64,000 nucleotides of DNA, taken from JBDSSS01 sp963764195 (GTDB lineage Bacteria > Actinomycetota > Actinomycetes > Actinomycetales > Dermatophilaceae). The position numbers and the translations under genes are program-made. Below, piece by piece: positions 8,855-16,512 of the stretch. The stretch lies in contig CAVXRG010000010.1 in assembly GCA_963764195.1 (NCBI GenBank), positions 496,001-560,000 on the forward strand. The letters run 5' to 3'. Position 1 is the stretch's first letter. Each line of letters begins with the position of its first letter. Below the pieces are notes generated by a model. It was not told the DNA's origin and did no database searches. It saw nothing but the letters and a program-made list of their open reading frames with translations.

Positions 8855-9101
8855 CTCTGTCCACCTCCACCTGTGGTGCCCCGCACTCTAGGGCACTCGC
8901 GCTCGCGATCACCGCCGTGGGAGGATCGGTGGGTCCACCGCGTCGTCGCCAGGAGATCATCGTGCCGGTTCGTCCCGACGTCGTCCCCACCGCTCCAGCG
9001 GGTGGCGCCGTCCCGGTGCTCCCCCTGCACGACGTCACCGTATCGTCCCCGCGAAGGCGTGTGCGGCCGGCCGACCCGGCCATCTCGTCGGCCGTCCGGC
9101 C

Positions 9102-9743
9102 ATGAACGAGCGCGACCTCGACGCCGAGTTCGCCCGGATCGTCGCCGGGTGGGAAGACACCGCGCCGGACCCGACGGCGAACCCGACGGCGAACCCATTG
9201 TCCGGGGACGGCACGGGAGCGTCCGACGAGGCGTCGGGGACGGCCACCGACCGCACCGCCGCCCAGGGCAACGACGGCCTTGACGCCGGAACAGGCGCCG
9301 GAACAGGCGCCGGAACCGACCCGGGGACGCACCCAGGTCCCGCGCTGCCGATGGAACCCCCACCGACGGGGGCGCTCGGGGTCCCCATCGCGCCGACGAC
9401 CGCTCACGTGTGGCGCGGGTCGCCCGGGCGTCGCGACGACGCCGAGGCGGTCATCGCCCGCGCGCCGACCACGGACGACGACCGGTCGGGAGCCGACGAC
9501 GACCACTTCGTGCCGCCGTCGAACCCCGACCTGCCGACGGCCGAGGACGACCCGATGTTCTGGGCCATCGTCGTCGGTCTCGGGGGTGGACCGCTCCTGC
9601 TCCTCTACCTGCTCTTCTTCGACCGCGACGGCAGCAGCTGGTGGGTCGTGACCGCCGTGGGCATGACCGTCGTCGGTTTCGTCCTCATGGTCCTGCGCGG
9701 AGGGACCGAGCGCGACCCGACCGACGACGGCACCCGCGTCTGA
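9102..9743 (+). CDS. hypothetical membrane protein, low-complexity N-terminus
   Basis: A 213-residue protein I do not recognise. The first ~150 residues are acidic and rich in Gly, Thr, Asp and Pro, with short tandem repeats (DPTANPTANP; GTGAGTGAGTDPGT). Two hydrophobic segments follow (AIVVGLGGGPLLLLYLLFF and WVVTAVGMTVVGFVLMVL), then a short charged tail. It is probably an inner-membrane protein with a disordered cytoplasmic N-terminus. The start ERDLDAEFARIV is preceded by no clear ribosome site. The ~245 bases between it and plsC hold only a possible TAGAGT -10 element for plsC. Confidence 0.7.
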   Translation: MNERDLDAEFARIVAGWEDTAPDPTANPTANPLSGDGTGASDEASGTATDRTAAQGNDGLDAGTGAGTGAGTDPGTHPGPALPMEPPPTGALGVPIAPTTAHVWRGSPGRRDDAEAVIARAPTTDDDRSGADDDHFVPPSNPDLPTAEDDPMFWAIVVGLGGGPLLLLYLLFFDRDGSSWWVVTAVGMTVVGFVLMVLRGGTERDPTDDGTRV

Positions 9744-9755
9744 CCCGGCCGCGAC

Positions 9756-10498
9756 CTAGACGGGCGTGCCGCCCCCGCCGGACCGCACGTCGAGGTCGAC
9801 CCAGACGGGCCGATGGTCCGAGGCCGCGACGAGGTCTTCCTCGGCGAGCGGCACCCGGTCCGGATCGGGACGCGCCCGGAGTCCGGGGCTGCCGAGGACG
9901 AGGTCGAGGCGCTGGTCGGGCGACCGCGCCGGGAAGGTCGGTTCGTCCGGTGAGAGGATCCGGAGTGATCCCGTGAGCAGCTCCCGGGCCCGCCCGCCCG
10001 GCCCCTCGTTGAGGTCGCCCGCCACCACGACGCGGCTCCCTCGCCCACCGGCGCCCGCCCCGCGAGGTCGGCCAGCAGGCGGCGCGTATGCCGTTCCCGT
10101 TCCTCTGCCCGCAGGCTGAGGTGGATGCTCACGACGGTGAGCGGCGGCGAGCCCGGGAGGCTGAGGTCGTGAGCGGCATACCCCCGCATCCGGTCGGGGA
10201 AGCGGACGGGCAGCCGGGTCGTCGTCGCCGCGTGCACCCGAACCCTGGGGGCGGTGAGGACGGCGGTTCCGCCGCTCCCCCGACGGCGCCGCGACCAGAG
10301 CAGGCCACACTCCCGGGCGAAGGGCGGCAGGCGCACCTCGGTCGTGAGGCGGCGCGGCACCTCCTGGAGGCAGAGCACGTCGGGGGCCACCGCGCGGACG
10401 ACCCGCGCGGCGGCGTGGCGGTCGTCGAGGAAGTCGCGCAGGTTGTAGCTCATCACCCGCAGGACGTGGTCGGAACGGGCGCCGACCGCGCCGGTCAT
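9756..10498 (-). pseudogene. endonuclease/exonuclease/phosphatase-family protein, frameshifted
   Basis: Two frames together give a complete EEP-fold phosphodiesterase. The first (from the ATG at 10498) gives VMSYNLRDF, PDVLCLQEVP and VVSIHLSL and then degenerates near base 10035. The second supplies VVVAGDLNEGPGG, QRLDLVLGS and ASDHRPVWVDL. The EEP metal and catalytic residues (N, E, H, D-N, D-H) are thus split across two frames. Restoring one G in a GGG run (GAGGGAGC to GAGGGGAGC) joins them. It overlaps the glucokinase gene by 4 bases. It may be a real null allele or a base-calling error; the coding pattern is otherwise intact. Confidence 0.72.
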
Positions 10499-11463
10499 CC
10501 GCTGACGCGGGCGAGCTCCGCGGCGCCGATGAGACCCGCGTCGCTGCCGAGGACCGCGCGCACGATGCCCGCCTCGGGACGGTAGCCGCGCCCGGTCAGC
10601 TGGCGTCGGAAGGCCTCGCGGGCTGGGCCGATGAGCATCTCGTCGGCCGCACTGACCCCGCCGCCGACGACGAAGAGCCCGGGGTCGAACGCCGCCGCGA
10701 GGTTGGCCATCCCGATGCCGAGCCAGCGACCGATGTCGGCGAGCAGCTCGCGGGCCGTGAGGTCGCCGTCGCGGGCCGCCTCCGTGATGAACGGGCCGGT
10801 GAGCGCCGAGGGGTCACCACCGAGACGGGTCAGCAGGTCTGCCACGACCGGCGACCCGGCCTCGATCATCGAGCGCGCCTCGCGGACGAGGGCGTTGCCG
10901 CTGGCGTACTGCTCCCAGCAGCCACGGTTGCCGCACTCGCAGCGGGCACCGTTGGGGACGATCTGCATGTGCCCGAACTCGCCGGCGATCCCGTGCCGGC
11001 CGCGCTGGACCCGGCCGTCGATGATCAGGCCCCCGCCGATGCCGGTGCCGAGGGTGATCATCACGACGTGCGACTCTCCCCGGGCCGCCCCGAACGTCGC
11101 CTCGGCCCAGGCGGCGGCGTTCGCGTCGTTGTCGACGGTGATCGGCAGGGCGATCCGTTGTGCGAGCGCGTCCCGCAGCGGCTCGTTGCGCCAGGACAGG
11201 TGCGGGGCGAAGACGACGGTCGCGCGGTCGACGGCCACGAAGCCCGCCGCGCCGATGCCGACGGCGGAGACCTGCTCGCGACCCACCATGCCGAGCAGGT
11301 CCTCGACCGAGGCGACGATCGTGTCCTCGACGACGGACGGGGAGGTGGACCGGTGCGGGGTGTCCCGGCGGGTCCGGTGGATGATGACCCCGTCCTCGTC
11401 GACGACGCCGCCGGCCACCTTCGTGCCGCCGATGTCGATCCCGATCGCGAGTCGCCGGGTCAT
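10495..11463 (-). CDS. glkA: ROK-family glucokinase
   Basis: A 322-residue ATP-dependent sugar kinase. The N-terminal phosphate loop is AIGIDIGGTKVAGG. The ROK zinc motif is present as CECGNRGCWEQYASG, with the preceding GEFGHMQIV histidine. The catalytic Asp is in VDNDANAAAWAE, and LGTGIGGGLI is the second phosphate loop. The ATG at 11463 overlaps the stop of the upstream Cys-rich protein, so a longer frame reaching 11691 is not used. Glucokinase phosphorylates glucose in the cytosol and, in Streptomyces, also takes part in catabolite repression. Confidence 0.94.
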   Translation of the reverse strand: MTRRLAIGIDIGGTKVAGGVVDEDGVIIHRTRRDTPHRSTSPSVVEDTIVASVEDLLGMVGREQVSAVGIGAAGFVAVDRATVVFAPHLSWRNEPLRDALAQRIALPITVDNDANAAAWAEATFGAARGESHVVMITLGTGIGGGLIIDGRVQRGRHGIAGEFGHMQIVPNGARCECGNRGCWEQYASGNALVREARSMIEAGSPVVADLLTRLGGDPSALTGPFITEAARDGDLTARELLADIGRWLGIGMANLAAAFDPGLFVVGGGVSAADEMLIGPAREAFRRQLTGRGYRPEAGIVRAVLGSDAGLIGAAELARVSG

Positions 11464-11936
11464 GAGGCTGCTCCCGACGTGTCGGTGGAGTCGGTGCTGC
11501 CGGTGTCCGGCTCGGTCTCGTCGGGGCGGCCCCGTTGGGCGGAGGCGAGGTCGCGCAGCGCCGTCGCCGCGAAGAGCGCGAAGTCCGCGACCCGCTCGAT
11601 CGTCTCGGGGTTGACCCGCTGGACCAACCCGATCAGCTGGCAGACGGGGCAGTATCGGCACGCCTGGGGGGGCTGCCCGCCGCACGTGCACTCGTGGGCG
11701 GCCTCGCTCGGCCTCCCGTCGTGGTCACCGTGCGCGCCGTGACCGCTGTGGCCGCCGCCCTGGCCGGACCCGTTCTCGTCGGCACCGGGCCGGCGGTCGG
11801 TGCCCGGGCCCCAGCCCCCGCGCTGGGAGAGCAGGTCGACGAGCAGGGCGGCCTCCTGGGCCACCGACCGCCCGGGTGGCGCGGTCTGCTGGCGCAGATC
11901 CTCGCCCTCGCCCTCGCCGTCGGCCACGCCGGTCAT
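11460..11936 (-). CDS. conserved hypothetical protein with Cys cluster
   Basis: A 158-residue protein between the SRPBCC protein and glucokinase, overlapping both by 4 bases. It has a Gly/His-rich middle (GHSGHGAHGDHDG) and a compact cysteine group, CTCGGQPPQACRYCPVCQL, that could bind zinc. The C-terminal half is helical and begins RVNPETIERVADFALFAATAL. Similar proteins occur at this position in other actinobacteria, but I know no function. Tight coupling suggests it is made in fixed ratio with its neighbours. Confidence 0.75.
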   Translation of the reverse strand: MTGVADGEGEGEDLRQQTAPPGRSVAQEAALLVDLLSQRGGWGPGTDRRPGADENGSGQGGGHSGHGAHGDHDGRPSEAAHECTCGGQPPQACRYCPVCQLIGLVQRVNPETIERVADFALFAATALRDLASAQRGRPDETEPDTGSTDSTDTSGAAS

Positions 11937-12376
11937 GCCTCGACGCGCTTCTTCAGTTCCTTCAGGGCGGTGTCGACGATGACCCTCTCCGCCTTGCGCT
12001 TGAGCAGGCCGATCATCGGGATCTTGACGTCGACGGCGAGCCGGTAGGTGACCCGGGTCCCGGGGCCGTCCGCGGCGAGCGTGTACGAGCCGTTCATCGC
12101 CTTGAGGACGGTGGCCGACACGAGGGTCCACGACACGACACCGGTCCCGTCCTCGACGACGTCCCACTCGTAGTCGAGCACGTACGTGTCCTTGATCGCA
12201 CCGGCATCGAGGGTGAACTGCACCTGGTCCGCCCAGCCGTCCCCGTCCTCCGCGACGATCGAGACCTGCTTCACCTCGGCGGCCCACTGCGGGTAGGCCT
12301 CGAAGTCGGCGATGACGTCGAGGACGACGCCGGGCTCGGCGGCGATGACGATGGTGGACTCGGTGCGATCGGCCAT
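11933..12376 (-). CDS. SRPBCC (START/Bet v1-like) family protein
   Basis: A 147-residue cytosolic protein of the polyketide cyclase/dehydrase SRPBCC group. It shows the helix-grip pattern: an N-terminal beta strand (STIVIAAEPGVVLDVI), then FEAYPQWAAEVKQV, then antiparallel strands ending TRVTYRLAVDVKIPM and a long C-terminal helix. Such proteins carry hydrophobic ligands; the ligand is unknown. The ATG at 12376 has a TAGCCT hexamer seven bases upstream and may be leaderless. It heads the leftward set with the Cys-rich protein and glucokinase and is divergent from the acyl-CoA ligase. Confidence 0.88.
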   Translation of the reverse strand: MADRTESTIVIAAEPGVVLDVIADFEAYPQWAAEVKQVSIVAEDGDGWADQVQFTLDAGAIKDTYVLDYEWDVVEDGTGVVSWTLVSATVLKAMNGSYTLAADGPGTRVTYRLAVDVKIPMIGLLKRKAERVIVDTALKELKKRVEA

Positions 12377-12521
12377 GGGCGGAAGGCTATCGCCTCGCCC
12401 ACGCGGGATGCTCGGGTCCCGCACGCCCCGATGGGAGGGGATCCGCCGGCGCTGTCACCGCGGCCGCCGGAGGTGCGAGGATGACGGCGTACGCCCCACC
12501 TCGACCTCCACAGGAGCAAGC

Positions 12522-14312
12522 GTGAAGGACAACGTCGTCGCACCCCTCGCCCCGGTCACGACGGAAGGCAGCCTCGGCGACCTCGTCGTCCGCAATGCCG
12601 CGGAGGCGCCGAACGAGGTCGCCTTCTCGCGGAAGGTGGCCAGCGGGTCGTGGTCGCACGTGACGTGGGCCCAGTTCGGGGAGGACGTCGCCGCCGTCGC
12701 CAAGGGACTCATCGCTGCGGGTCTCGAGCCCGGCGACCGGGTCGGCCTGATGTCCTGCACGCGCTACGAGTGGACCCTCGTCGACTTCGCGGTGTGGACT
12801 GCGGGCGGCGTCGTCGTGCCGATCTACGAGACCTCCTCGGCGGCGCAGGTGGAGTGGATCCTGTCCGACTCCGGTGCCTCGATGGCCTTCGTCGAGAGCG
12901 ATCGGCACCGCAAGACGGTGGCGCAGGTCCGCGAGGCCGCCCCCTCCCTGGGACGGGTGCTCCAGTTCGACGGCTCGGACCTGGACGAGCTGCGGGCCGC
13001 CGGTGCCGAGGTCGACGACGCCGATCTCGACGCGCGGCGCGCCGGGCTCGACCGGACCTCGCTCGCGACGATCATCTACACCTCCGGCACGACGGGCCGG
13101 CCCAAGGGGTGTCAGCTGACCCACGGCAACTTCGTCGACCTCGTCGAGAACGCGATCGAGGAGCTCGGGGCCGTCGTGCTGAGCAAGGGCGCCGCCACGC
13201 TGCTCTTCCTCCCGCTGGCGCACGTCTTCGCCCGGTTCATCGAGGTCCTCTGCGTGGCGGGTCGGGCCCGGATGGGGCACTCGTCCGACATCAAGACCCT
13301 CCTCGACGACTTCGCCGGGTTCAAGCCGACCTTCATCCTCGCCGTCCCCCGGGTCTTCGAGAAGATCTACAACTCCTCCGAGGCGAAGGCCGAGGCGGAC
13401 GGCAGGGGCAAGATCTTCCTCCGCGCCGCCACCGTGGCCACCGCGTGGAGCCAGGCCCTCGACGACGGCGGACCCCGGCTCGGCCTGCGCCTGCAGCACG
13501 CGGTGTTCGACAAGCTCGTCTACGGCAAGCTGCGGGCGGCGATGGGCGGTGAGGTGCGGTATGCCGTGTCGGGCGGCGGCCCGCTCGGCACCCGCCTCGG
13601 TCACTTCTACCGCGGGATCGGGGTGGTCATCCTCGAGGGCTACGGCCTCACCGAGACCACCGCGCCGGCCACGGTCAACACCCCCGACAAGGTCAAGATC
13701 GGCACGGTCGGGCCGCCGCTGCCGGGCACGAGCATCCGGATCGCCGACGACGGGGAGATCCTCATCCAGGGCGTCGGGGTCTTCGCCTGCTACCACGACA
13801 ACGACGCGGCGACCCGTGAGTGCATCGTCGACGGCTGGTTCCACACCGGCGACCTCGGCTCGCTCGACGAGGACGGTTACCTCAAGATCACCGGCCGCAA
13901 GAAGGAGATCCTCGTGACCGCGGGCGGCAAGAACGTCGCACCGGCGGTGCTCGAGGACCGGCTCCGGGCCCACCCTCTCGTGTCCCAGTGCATCGTCGTC
14001 GGCGACCTCAAGCCGTTCATCGCGGCCCTGGTGACCATCGACGAGGAGATGTGGCCGAGCTGGGCGTCGAACCACGGCCTCGAGGGAGTCTCCTTCGAGC
14101 AGGCCGGGAGCAACCCGAAGGTGCTCGAGGCGATCCAGCACGCGGTCGACCGGGCCAACGAGGCGGTGTCGAAGGCCGAGTCGATCCGCAGGTTCGCCGT
14201 CCTGCCCGGTGACTTCACCGAGGCCAACGGCTACCTCACCCCCTCGCTCAAGCTGAAGCGCAACGTCGTGATGAAGGACTTCGCCGAGGACGTGGAGGCC
14301 CTCTACGGGTGA
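12522..14312 (+). CDS. long-chain acyl-CoA synthetase (AMP-forming)
   Basis: A 596-residue adenylate-forming enzyme activating fatty acids to acyl-CoA. The P-loop-like motif is TIIYTSGTTGRPKG. The second core motif is GYGLTETTAP and the hinge is DGWFHTGDLGSLDEDGYLKITGRKKEI, followed by the catalytic Lys region. The GTG at 12522 is preceded by AGGAGCAAGC, which decides the start against in-frame codons further upstream. The C-terminus ends LKRNVVMKDFAEDVEALYG as in FadD15-like proteins. It is divergent from the SRPBCC gene, a pairing seen elsewhere in actinobacteria. Confidence 0.93.
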   Translation: MKDNVVAPLAPVTTEGSLGDLVVRNAAEAPNEVAFSRKVASGSWSHVTWAQFGEDVAAVAKGLIAAGLEPGDRVGLMSCTRYEWTLVDFAVWTAGGVVVPIYETSSAAQVEWILSDSGASMAFVESDRHRKTVAQVREAAPSLGRVLQFDGSDLDELRAAGAEVDDADLDARRAGLDRTSLATIIYTSGTTGRPKGCQLTHGNFVDLVENAIEELGAVVLSKGAATLLFLPLAHVFARFIEVLCVAGRARMGHSSDIKTLLDDFAGFKPTFILAVPRVFEKIYNSSEAKAEADGRGKIFLRAATVATAWSQALDDGGPRLGLRLQHAVFDKLVYGKLRAAMGGEVRYAVSGGGPLGTRLGHFYRGIGVVILEGYGLTETTAPATVNTPDKVKIGTVGPPLPGTSIRIADDGEILIQGVGVFACYHDNDAATRECIVDGWFHTGDLGSLDEDGYLKITGRKKEILVTAGGKNVAPAVLEDRLRAHPLVSQCIVVGDLKPFIAALVTIDEEMWPSWASNHGLEGVSFEQAGSNPKVLEAIQHAVDRANEAVSKAESIRRFAVLPGDFTEANGYLTPSLKLKRNVVMKDFAEDVEALYG

Positions 14313-14361
14313 CCGCGGGTCTGACGGGTCGGTGGCCGCGTCGGTCGACCCCCGTCTGGCG

Positions 14362-15717
14362 TCACCCCAGGAGCGCCGCGATCCGTGTGCGCCACCGCTG
14401 CACGAGGACGGCGCGTGCCATGGACGTGACCGTGACGAGGGCGGTATCGAGACGGGTGTCGGCGTCGGACAGGGCGGCAGCGGTGCCACCACCGGCTCCG
14501 GGAGCCGCCACCTCGGTGTAGACCCGCACCAGGTCGGCCTGCCCTCTCGTGTCGGCAAGGGTCCGGACCGCGAGCAGGGAGGCGGCGTAGGCCCCGGCGA
14601 GGTCAGCTCCCGCGGTGAAGTCGGCGCCGCCGGGGAGGGTCTTCGGCAGTCCCGCCGCCGTGAACCGGCGCAGGGCCGGTTCAGCGACCACTGACTCGGC
14701 CAGGTCGACGCGCCGGTAGGCAACGTACTCGGCGAACCCCTCGGACAACCACAACGGTACGGGGCGGGTCGTGGTGGCGCGCACCGATGCGTGGGTCAGC
14801 TCGTGGGTCATCACCACGCGCCGGCCCTGCTCGGTCAGGGAGTCCCAGGCCCCGGGCACGAGGACGATCCGGTCGGCACCCGCCGGCTCTCCCCCCTCGA
14901 GGGGTCCGTCGGTGACGCCGGCCACGCCCGCGAGGCCGCTCACGTCCTCGCCGAGCATCCGCCCCGCCGCCGCGTCGTCACCCGGAGCGACCCAGACGGC
15001 CGAGACGGAGGAGCCCCAGACCGCGGTGACGTCACGACGGGCGAGGCGCGCGAGGCTCGCGATCTGGTCGGCCCGGTCGGCTCCGACGGCGAGGACGAGC
15101 GCGTCGGGGGTGCGGCGCACGACGAGACCGTCGAGGTCCCAGGGCTGGGGGCGCGTAGCGGGCCCCCACGAGGTGACCTGCACGGTGTCGTGCACGGTGT
15201 GGTGAACGGTGGCCGGGTCCGACGGGGCGCTTGCTGAGGCGACCGGGTCGCCCGAAAGTCTCAGGTTAGCGTTGACGTCGAAGGATCGGAGAGCTCGGTC
15301 GTGTCCGGCGATCCGGTAGGTGGCGAGGGCGTGGACGCTCCACCCCTCGGCGTCGTGGCTGGTCTCGGTCACGGCACCCAGCCGCAGGTCCGTCACGCCG
15401 ATGCGGCGCATCCGGTCGAACACCGCGCGTTGCTCCACCCGCAGGGCTGCGCCGTCCACGGGTGCGAGCCAGGCTGCGAGATCGCCGTCCTGCGCGGCGC
15501 GAAGACGGTCGGCGAGGGCGGTCTCGGCCGCTTCGGCCCGCCCGACGGCCGCGCCGTCTGCTGCCTGCGCCGCGGGGGCAGGAGACGTAGCCACCGGCCC
15601 TGCGGTCGTGCAGCCGGAGGCCAGGAGGGCTCCGAGCGCCACGGAGGCAGCCACGGTCGCGCATCGACGTCCGGACCGTGCCGGCGCCCCGTGACGGATC
15701 CTCCGAGAGCGTGGCAC
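14362..15717 (-). CDS. putative lipoprotein zinc metallopeptidase
   Basis: A 451-residue exported protein. A basic N-terminus and hydrophobic stretch lead to the lipobox LLASGC, so Cys36 is the likely lipidated residue. A zincin motif HELTHAS lies at about residues 305-309, followed by a glutamate in SEGFAEYVAY, the gluzincin arrangement of the peptidase MA group. The N-terminal half resembles an NTF2/cone-like domain with an RVEQRAVFDRM segment. Its substrate is unknown. It converges on the acyl-CoA ligase with about 50 bases between stops. Confidence 0.78.
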   Translation of the reverse strand: MPRSRRIRHGAPARSGRRCATVAASVALGALLASGCTTAGPVATSPAPAAQAADGAAVGRAEAAETALADRLRAAQDGDLAAWLAPVDGAALRVEQRAVFDRMRRIGVTDLRLGAVTETSHDAEGWSVHALATYRIAGHDRALRSFDVNANLRLSGDPVASASAPSDPATVHHTVHDTVQVTSWGPATRPQPWDLDGLVVRRTPDALVLAVGADRADQIASLARLARRDVTAVWGSSVSAVWVAPGDDAAAGRMLGEDVSGLAGVAGVTDGPLEGGEPAGADRIVLVPGAWDSLTEQGRRVVMTHELTHASVRATTTRPVPLWLSEGFAEYVAYRRVDLAESVVAEPALRRFTAAGLPKTLPGGADFTAGADLAGAYAASLLAVRTLADTRGQADLVRVYTEVAAPGAGGGTAAALSDADTRLDTALVTVTSMARAVLVQRWRTRIAALLG

Positions 15718-15766
15718 GTCGCCATGGTGACACGCCCGCGTCGGCAGGCAACGTCTGCAGGCAGGG

Positions 15767-16081
15767 TCAGCCCGCAGCTCGCTGGCCCGCCGGTCGGGAC
15801 CGCGTGTGCTCCCCCGTGCCCCGGTCGTGGTCCGGAACCGCCCGGAGAGAGTTCGCGGTCTCCACCGTCACCAGACCGGCACCGAGGAAGGCTGACACGG
15901 CACGCCGCTCGGCACGGTCAAGGGGCAGCCCGGGGCGGTGGTCGTCCGGTTGTTCCTCACTCCACGTGGAGTGCAGTCGTGGGACGGGGACCGACACGGG
16001 CAACGGCGCGAGAGCCGTCACCATGCAGTCCGCGCAGTGCACGTCCCGGACCGGGCAGGTCTGGCAGTCGACGAGCATCAT
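15767..16081 (-). CDS. small Cys-rich conserved hypothetical protein
   Basis: A 104-residue protein beginning MMLVDCQTCPVRDVHCADC, a four-cysteine group that may bind a metal. A conserved-looking C-terminal piece, LDRAERRAVSAFLGAGLV, follows. The ATG pair at 16081/16078 is preceded by GAAGGGTGG. An open frame continues upstream through repeat locus A, but that extension is only translated repeat DNA. Similar short proteins occur in many actinobacteria; I know no function. Confidence 0.65.
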   Translation of the reverse strand: MMLVDCQTCPVRDVHCADCMVTALAPLPVSVPVPRLHSTWSEEQPDDHRPGLPLDRAERRAVSAFLGAGLVTVETANSLRAVPDHDRGTGEHTRSRPAGQRAAG

Positions 16082-16174
16082 CGTGGTCCACCCTTCTCTT
16101 CTCGTCCTGGTATGTCGCCTGTCTTCTGTCCCCGCTGACGCTAGGAGCGACCACCGACACTGCCCTCCCCCACC

Positions 16175-16440
16175 GATCAAGCCGCAGATCAGTCCGCACC
16201 CGGTGTCGCCCTGACGACCCCCCACGCAGACTGATCCGCAGACTGACCCGGAATCCACGCCCTGCCCGATCAAGCCGCAGATCAGTCCGCACCCGGTGCT
16301 GCCCTGACGACCCCCCACGCAGACTGATCCGCAGACTGACCCGGAATCCACGCCCTGCCCGATCAAGCCGCAGATCAGTCCGCACCCGGTGTCGCCCTGA
16401 CGACCCCCCACGCAGACTGATCCGCAGACTGATCCGGCTG
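16175..16440. repeat. repeat locus A: three copies of a 93-bp unit
   Basis: Units start at 16175, 16268 and 16361; the third ends near 16440. Each unit holds one inverted core (GCAGATCAGTCCGC) and, about 40 bases later, a direct pair CAGACTGATCCGCAGACTGA. The copies differ at a few bases (GTGTCG versus GTGCTG; the last GACTGACC becomes GACTGATC). The array fills most of the ~430-base gap between divergent genes and ends about 70 bases before the nuclease start. The same cores recur at loci B (25634) and C (39684). Spacers are repeated rather than unique, so it is not CRISPR. Confidence 0.95.
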
Positions 16441-16500
16441 CCCGGCCGTGAGCGCGCTGGGCAGCCGCCGCGCCTTCCGGGCGTTGTCGGTCCTGCGGCA

Positions 16501-16506
16501 TACGGT
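16501..16506 (+). promoter_or_regulatory. putative -10 element, leaderless start of the DEDDh/UvrC-like gene
   Basis: TACGGT sits six bases upstream of the ATG at 16513. No Shine-Dalgarno sequence is visible. The hexamer overlaps the end of a CGGCATAC octamer. Confidence 0.45.
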
Positions 16507-16512
16507 CGGCTC

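Noticed and set aside
8917..9105. A 62-codon plus-strand ORF between plsC and the hypothetical membrane protein
   Set aside because: No ribosome site, no recognisable domain, and composition typical of random GC-rich open frames.
9605..10034. Continuation of the nuclease-family gene in its first frame down to 9605
   Set aside because: After about 10035 the first frame loses all EEP motifs and becomes Arg/Ser/Thr nonsense overlapping the plus-strand gene; the motifs continue in the neighbouring frame.
12387..14723. A 778-codon open frame opposite the acyl-CoA ligase
   Set aside because: The translation is Asp/Val/Arg/Gly-biased with no family motif, while the plus-strand frame carries all adenylate-forming motifs.
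16082..16501. A repetitive Cys/Gly-rich protein encoded in locus A (CGSVCVGG, GLICGLI)
   Set aside because: It is a by-product of a 93-bp period being divisible by three; locus C has an 82-bp period and cannot encode a matching protein.
15301..16512. N-terminal extension of the DEDDh/UvrC-like protein through repeat locus A
   Set aside because: The extension is translated repeat DNA and sequence antisense to two other genes; the ATG at 16513 has a matching -10 element and starts conserved sequence.
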